Shown here in pieces: positions 30,478 through 34,304 of a DNA stretch of 34,304 nucleotides. Position numbers and translations under genes: made by a program. The DNA comes from a virus, in the IMG/VR virus record IMGVR_UViG_3300033146_002768, positions 1-34,304 of that record, one strand, 5' to 3'. The notes below the pieces were generated by a model. It was not told the DNA's origin. It worked only from the letters and a program-made list of their open reading frames with translations, and did no database searches. Numbering within the stretch: position 1 is the stretch's first letter; each line of letters opens with the position of its first letter.

Positions 30478-32660
30478 AAATTGTAGAATTTTTAGAACAA
30501 GGACTTGAGAATTTTTGTAACCATCAAGAACCTGTTATTATAAATTTTTCTAAAGGTTCCATTACAATGATTACTGGTCCAAACGGTATAGGAAAAACAT
30601 CCATCTTTCAAGCAATTCCTTTTACATTATATGGACAATGTGAAAAGGGTAGAGGTGATGATGTTTTAAATAATAAAGCAGGTAAGAATTGTCATACTTG
30701 GACAATATTTACTATTGATGATGTTAGATATAGAGTTGATAGATATGTTAAATATACAAGGTTAGGCAATTTAGTAACTATAACTCGAGGTACAGATACT
30801 AAACCTTATTTAAAAGGACATAAAGAAGTCTTACCTGAGATTGAAAAACTATTGATGCCTTACAAATTATTTATCAATACTCTACTATTCTCTCAAAAAG
30901 TTAAAACATTCTTTACAGATCTTGCAGATTCAGAACAAAAAGAAATCTTTAGAAAGATATTAACTTTAGATGATTTTGTTTTATATATGCAACAATGTGG
31001 TTTTGAATTAAAAGAAATTGAAAAGATTATTCAAGATATAAATCAAAACATTGGGATTAATAAAGGTCTTTTAGAATCAGCACAAACTCGATTAAAAGAA
31101 AGTCTTGAATATGAAAAGATTTTTAATAAAAATCGAGAAGAGAGAATGTATAGTGCACAAACACAAGTTGGTATACATGAAGAAAGAATACTTCTTCATC
31201 TTAGTAAACAAAAAGATTTGCCAAAAGATACCTCAGCAGAACAACAAACCGTTTCAAATAAAATAAGTGTATTAAGGAATAATTTAGATAACTTAGATGA
31301 ATTATATTCAGACAAAACTGAAAAATTATATAATCTAAGTAAGTTAAAGATATCTGAATTAGAGAATCAAAGTCTTGAATTAGCTACTGTATCAACCTCT
31401 GAATTAAATGAAAAAATAACTTTAGTGAAAGAGGAATATGATATCAGAATTAAGAAAAATGATGAACAACTCAACTTAGTTAAAGATAAAAAAAGAATGT
31501 TAGAGATTGAATCAACAAAACTTAATTCTCAAATAGATTTTCTTGAAACTGAAATAGTTAATCTTGATATAGGGGATATTAAAATTTGCCCTACTTGTTT
31601 AAGAACTGTTGATGATTCATGTATTAAACATCTTGAAAATTTAGTGCAAGATAAAGTTGATGAATCTGGATCTTTAAGAACAAGTGTCATAGAGATATCA
31701 AAAGAGTTTCAAGATTTAACAATCAAAGAAACTTCTTGGAATGAGATTAATAAAAAAGATTATAACAAACGCAATGAAATAATCAAAACACTCCAAGAAG
31801 AAAATCAAAGAACAACTGCTCAATTTAGTGAGAGAAAGAACATTGCTATAAATAAAGTTAATGAAATGGTTAAAGTTAATTCTCGAGTAATTGCCAAAGA
31901 AAGAAATCAAGAAAGTGAAGATATGCTATTAGAATCTTCAAGTTTAGATTTTGATTTAAAACAGTTAGTTGAAACTCAAAATGAAATTGATAAATATAAC
32001 AAAAATTTAACTGAATTACAATCACTTCTTGATGGACATAAAACTGAATTACAACAAGCAGAAGAACTTATTTATGATATATCTTCAATTGAAAGTTGTA
32101 AAGAAGAAATCAAGGTAGCTAAAAATGTTATTAAGAAAGCTTTAAAAGAAAGAACTGAACATGATTTAAGGATGGAAATTATAAAGTTCTGGAAAGTTGG
32201 GTTTTCTTCTGCAGGTATTCAGAGTATGTTGATTGATGAAGCAATACCTTTTATGAATAAAAGAATATCTTATTACATGGGACTTATCTCTGGCGGAAGA
32301 TATACAGTTACTTTTGATACATTGAAAGCAACTAAAAATCAAAAAGAGTTTAGAGATAAAATATCTGTATCTGTATTTGATAATATTACACATTCAGATA
32401 AGAGAGTTAAATTCTCTGGTGGGCAAACAAGGTTGGTTGATATTGGGACTATCTTAACATTATCAGACTTAATGGCTAATGTTCAAGATGTAAGTTTTAA
32501 TATAATATTATTTGATGAAATCTTTGATTCTCTCGATGGAGAAAACATAAGATATGCATCAAATTTATTAAGATTAACTGCTAAAGAAAAGTGGGTAGGG
32601 ATAATATCACATACTAAAATTGATGATATTGAAGCGGATGAAGTCTTAGAATTTAGATAG
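30474..32660 (+). CDS. SbcC/Rad50-like ATPase subunit (T4 gp46-like)
   Basis: 728 aa from ATG 30474, which overlaps the upstream stop. An in-frame ATG at 30462 would add four residues. The N-terminal ABC-type head has Walker A GPNGIGKT (35-42). Long coiled coils flank a zinc-hook CPTC (Cys372, Cys375) near the centre. The C-terminal head has the signature FSGGQTRLVD, Walker B IILFDEIFD and a D-loop SLDGEN, ending with GIISHTKIDDIEADEV (H-loop). It pairs with the nuclease at 29176-30168 to process DNA ends in phage recombination. It is somewhat longer than T4 gp46 but much shorter than E. coli SbcC. Confidence 0.94.
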   Translation: MKIVEFLEQGLENFCNHQEPVIINFSKGSITMITGPNGIGKTSIFQAIPFTLYGQCEKGRGDDVLNNKAGKNCHTWTIFTIDDVRYRVDRYVKYTRLGNLVTITRGTDTKPYLKGHKEVLPEIEKLLMPYKLFINTLLFSQKVKTFFTDLADSEQKEIFRKILTLDDFVLYMQQCGFELKEIEKIIQDINQNIGINKGLLESAQTRLKESLEYEKIFNKNREERMYSAQTQVGIHEERILLHLSKQKDLPKDTSAEQQTVSNKISVLRNNLDNLDELYSDKTEKLYNLSKLKISELENQSLELATVSTSELNEKITLVKEEYDIRIKKNDEQLNLVKDKKRMLEIESTKLNSQIDFLETEIVNLDIGDIKICPTCLRTVDDSCIKHLENLVQDKVDESGSLRTSVIEISKEFQDLTIKETSWNEINKKDYNKRNEIIKTLQEENQRTTAQFSERKNIAINKVNEMVKVNSRVIAKERNQESEDMLLESSSLDFDLKQLVETQNEIDKYNKNLTELQSLLDGHKTELQQAEELIYDISSIESCKEEIKVAKNVIKKALKERTEHDLRMEIIKFWKVGFSSAGIQSMLIDEAIPFMNKRISYYMGLISGGRYTVTFDTLKATKNQKEFRDKISVSVFDNITHSDKRVKFSGGQTRLVDIGTILTLSDLMANVQDVSFNIILFDEIFDSLDGENIRYASNLLRLTAKEKWVGIISHTKIDDIEADEVLEFR

Positions 32661-32671
32661 AAAGGAAATAA

Positions 32672-33025
32672 ATGACTAAAGTAGAAATATTGAAAAAACA
32701 TTATCCATCTATATATTTTCTTCTTGAAAATGCAGAATATAATTCAAATCAAGATATAACAAAATATTTTGGTAAAACTATTATTGTTATTTATGGAGGA
32801 CATGGCGGATATGGATGGAATAAAAGGAAATTAATTGGAGAATCTGAATCTGAGCCTGATTCAGATTATTATATTCTTTCTAGATTTGAAGATGAAAAAG
32901 TATATCAATCTCTTATACATAAAGAAGATTGGTTTTGTAGAATAATTCTTCCCGAAAATTTTGATAAAATGGATGAATATTTTTCAAATTCATCAGTACC
33001 TGTATCACCAATAAGAATAGATTAA
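32672..33025 (+). CDS. Unknown small protein
   Basis: 117 aa with GAAAGGAA upstream. Features include a glycine-rich turn TIIVIYGGHGGYGWNKRK and an acidic patch ESESEPDSDYYIL. Mostly alpha/beta by eye, soluble, with no signal peptide. I do not recognise a family. It begins the run of small genes that closes the window. Confidence 0.68.
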   Translation: MTKVEILKKHYPSIYFLLENAEYNSNQDITKYFGKTIIVIYGGHGGYGWNKRKLIGESESEPDSDYYILSRFEDEKVYQSLIHKEDWFCRIILPENFDKMDEYFSNSSVPVSPIRID

Positions 33026-33044
33026 TAAAAGAAAGGAGAATAAA

Positions 33045-33122
33045 ATGGGATGGTATGGAGATTCTAATAAATGTAGAGAAGAAGTTGAATGTAAAAGAAT
33101 ATTAACTGTGAATAAGGAATAA
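33045..33122 (+). CDS. Possible 25-residue small protein
   Basis: ATG 33045 follows a good GAAAGGAG site and reads MGWYGDSNKCREEVECKRIL and five more residues to TAA, ending four bases before the CreA-like gene's ATG. The spacing and ribosome site favour translation. It may be a leader peptide for the next gene. Too short to assign. Confidence 0.45.
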   Translation: MGWYGDSNKCREEVECKRILTVNKE

Positions 33123-33125
33123 AAA

Positions 33126-33566
33126 ATGAAAAAGATTATAGCATTAACAATAATATTAGTATTTTGTTTAACATCAATTAGTTTTGCCGGCGGCGGAAGA
33201 AAAATAGCTGAAATCACCCTTAAAGGATTAATGTTTAAAGATAAAATTAATGTTTTGGTTTTCCAAGATCCTGACATGCCCTTTATTTCAATTTATCTAA
33301 CTCATATTAAAGCAGGTGGATTTGCATTAGCTGATCCATCTAACAATAGTATTGCTACTAGATTAACTGGACAGTTAGGAAAAATTGTAACTAAATCAAA
33401 TCCAGCAGTAATAAATCTAAAGAAATCAATAGGTTGGAAAACATTAAAGATTGCAAGATTTTATGATGAACCAAATAATACAATGATTTATGTAACTTAT
33501 TCAACAAAAATTATTGAAGGTTCATTAAAACATTCAATGTCTGTTGTACCTTTGGGGGTCGAGTAA
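33126..33566 (+). CDS. creA: CreA-family secreted protein
   Basis: 146 aa. The N-terminus MKKIIALTIILVFCLTSISF-A is a signal peptide with a cut after SFA (residue 21), so the mature protein should be periplasmic. The mature part matches CreA: a FQDPDMPFISIYL segment, AGGFALADPSNNSIATRLTG (CreA 'LAEDTSDASIACRQVGP'), then LKIARFYDEPNNTMIYVTYS and IIEGSLKHSMSVVPL, near-identical in pattern to 'VVRFYDEKRNTLVYLSYS..LIEGSPKNSVSVVP'. CreA's biochemical role is unknown. A phage copy with a signal peptide is unusual and may act on the host envelope. The stop overlaps the next gene's start. Confidence 0.85.
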   Translation: MKKIIALTIILVFCLTSISFAGGGRKIAEITLKGLMFKDKINVLVFQDPDMPFISIYLTHIKAGGFALADPSNNSIATRLTGQLGKIVTKSNPAVINLKKSIGWKTLKIARFYDEPNNTMIYVTYSTKIIEGSLKHSMSVVPLGVE

Positions 33567-33889
33567 TGTCTTTAAATAAACATTGGAATATCAGAACTTC
33601 TTCTGTTGATTGTCAAGCAAGAGATGTTGGATGTTGTAGTGATCATAGAAGAATGAAGGATGCTAAATTTGGCATTCCTCATATAAAATGTAGTCAAGAA
33701 AATTGTCCTACAAAAATTCCTATTGATAAGATGTTAGAATTTTTTAAAGAGCTTGTTTATGATAGATTTTTAAAAGAAGGCAATTGGTCAGAATTAGATA
33801 ATCCTCATTTTATAAATTCTGAAGCAGAAGAACTTTTAACTAAATTTATTGATAAATGTCAGGAGGGTCAGGCAAAATGGGTTATTTAG
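33566..33889 (+). CDS. Small Cys-rich protein, unknown
   Basis: 107 aa. Its ATG overlaps the upstream stop (TAATG). Cys and His occur in VDCQARDVGCCSDHRRM and IKCSQENCP, possibly a zinc site. The C-terminal part is helical and acidic. I do not recognise a family. Its end overlaps the next gene's start by 13 bases. Confidence 0.65.
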   Translation: MSLNKHWNIRTSSVDCQARDVGCCSDHRRMKDAKFGIPHIKCSQENCPTKIPIDKMLEFFKELVYDRFLKEGNWSELDNPHFINSEAEELLTKFIDKCQEGQAKWVI

Positions 33890-34140
33890 TTACTACACAA
33901 AACCCTTGTCCAAATTGTAATAATTTAAGTGCATTAAAAAGAGTTTCTGAAAATGGAAATACTTTATTAGTATGTCAAGAATGTGGATTGAAATTGTTTG
34001 CTGAAAAAAGAACAATTGTATTAGATTCATATATTGATAAAAGTATTATTGGAAAACCTTTTAATATATTCGGTAAAGAGTTATTTGACCCAACAAATGA
34101 TACCGAAGTAATAGCAAAGGAGAGTATTCTTTATGGATAA
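33877..34140 (+). CDS. Zinc-ribbon protein
   Basis: 87 aa from ATG 33877, with AGGAGG at 33861-33866. An upstream in-frame ATG at 33856 precedes this site and is less likely. The N-terminal CPNCNNLSALKRVS...LLVCQECGLKLF is a CxxC/CxxCG zinc ribbon, as in small transcription-type or nucleic-acid-binding proteins. The C-terminal half is unassigned. It overlaps the next gene. Confidence 0.72.
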   Translation: MGYLVTTQNPCPNCNNLSALKRVSENGNTLLVCQECGLKLFAEKRTIVLDSYIDKSIIGKPFNIFGKELFDPTNDTEVIAKESILYG

Positions 34141-34300
34141 AGTACCGTGTGATACATGTGGGGGATTAGTTGAATTATCTGGCAAATCAACCTCAGTTAA
34201 TATGTGTAATGTATGTTATTCTAGCATTGTGTCTTATGAATTACAATGTGAAAAAGAAGAGAATGAATTTACAGAACGTATAGAAGAGGGGACTGGATGA
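34133..34300 (+). CDS. Very small zinc-ribbon protein
   Basis: 55 aa from ATG 34133, which overlaps the previous gene's end. It carries CDTCGGLVELSG and MCNVCYSS, two CxxC pairs that can form one zinc ribbon, then a Glu-rich helix. Overlap with the next ATG (34297) suggests a translated gene in a coupled series. Confidence 0.65.
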   Translation: MDKVPCDTCGGLVELSGKSTSVNMCNVCYSSIVSYELQCEKEENEFTERIEEGTG

Positions 34301-34304
34301 AAAA
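34297..34304 (+). CDS. Start of a further gene, cut by the window end
   Basis: ATGAAAAA overlaps the stop of the preceding gene as ATGA, and GAAGAGGGG lies upstream. Only two codons and part of a third are visible, so no product can be named. Confidence 0.4.

Noticed and set aside
1-34304. CRISPR arrays, tRNA or rRNA genes, and insertion sequences with transposases
   Set aside because: No regularly spaced repeats, tRNA-like T-loop/anticodon arrangements, rRNA sequence or transposase motifs were recognised on reading either strand. The mobile elements seen are homing endonucleases and an intein.

Overview
The window looks like part of the genome of a large, AT-rich, lytic-type tailed phage (a jumbo or huge phage). 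All supported genes lie on the + strand, most are separated by fewer than 20 bases or overlap at ATGA-type junctions, and many code for small unknown proteins. The phage assignment is an inference from gene content: a multisubunit RNA polymerase, T4-style replication and repair enzymes (a gp39/gp52-like type II topoisomerase, UvsW-like helicase, gp46/gp47-like SbcCD), many HNH homing endonucleases, and no rRNA, tRNA or ordinary bacterial housekeeping operons. No virion structural gene is recognisable. A phage-encoded CreA-like secreted protein and a prepilin-like protein hint at a Gram-negative host, but this is weak.

Region 1 (1-14381) is an RNA polymerase region broken up by mobile elements. 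The window opens inside the beta' gene at the catalytic FDGD motif. An intein N-half follows directly and ends in a stop codon. A free-standing HNH endonuclease comes next, then an intein C-half, then the rest of beta' up to the trigger loop. This is a split-intein, 'fractured gene' layout sitting in the active-site loop of RNA polymerase. As written, the intein C-half ends at a TAG and is one base out of frame with the following beta' sequence. Beta' stops again inside the trigger-loop region at 2807, two degraded endonuclease pieces and a small membrane protein follow, and the beta' C-terminal domain resumes as a separate protein at 3771-4484. Then come a second HNH gene, two tandem radical-SAM/B12-binding-like paralogues, a membrane protein, a small nuclease, a full-length one-chain beta subunit (1366 aa), and a third HNH gene.

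Region 2 (14416-16369) holds three small unknown genes and then a gene-poor segment. That segment contains one small ORF and several hairpins: a nested rod-like hairpin, a strong orphan Shine-Dalgarno sequence, and a perfect 22-bp inverted repeat.

Region 3 (16370-32660) is a replication/repair region: a possible single-strand DNA-binding protein, a MoxR-type AAA+ ATPase paired with a metallopeptidase-like/VWA protein, a fourth HNH gene flanked by 22-bp direct repeats, both topoisomerase subunits with an HNH remnant between them, a prepilin-like protein and its soluble relative, a QueD-family enzyme, an SF2 helicase, and the SbcD/SbcC pair. Three short proteins share a PCxxCLxxxxCxxxC motif.

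Region 4 (32672-34304) carries small genes, including a CreA-family secreted protein and a run of Cys-rich small proteins.

The strongest candidates for something new are the split intein at the polymerase catalytic loop with its frame anomaly, the three-piece beta', the paired radical-SAM genes placed between beta' and beta, and the prepilin-like protein sharing its C-terminal domain with its neighbour. No searches or computations were run. Assignments rest on reading motifs by eye.
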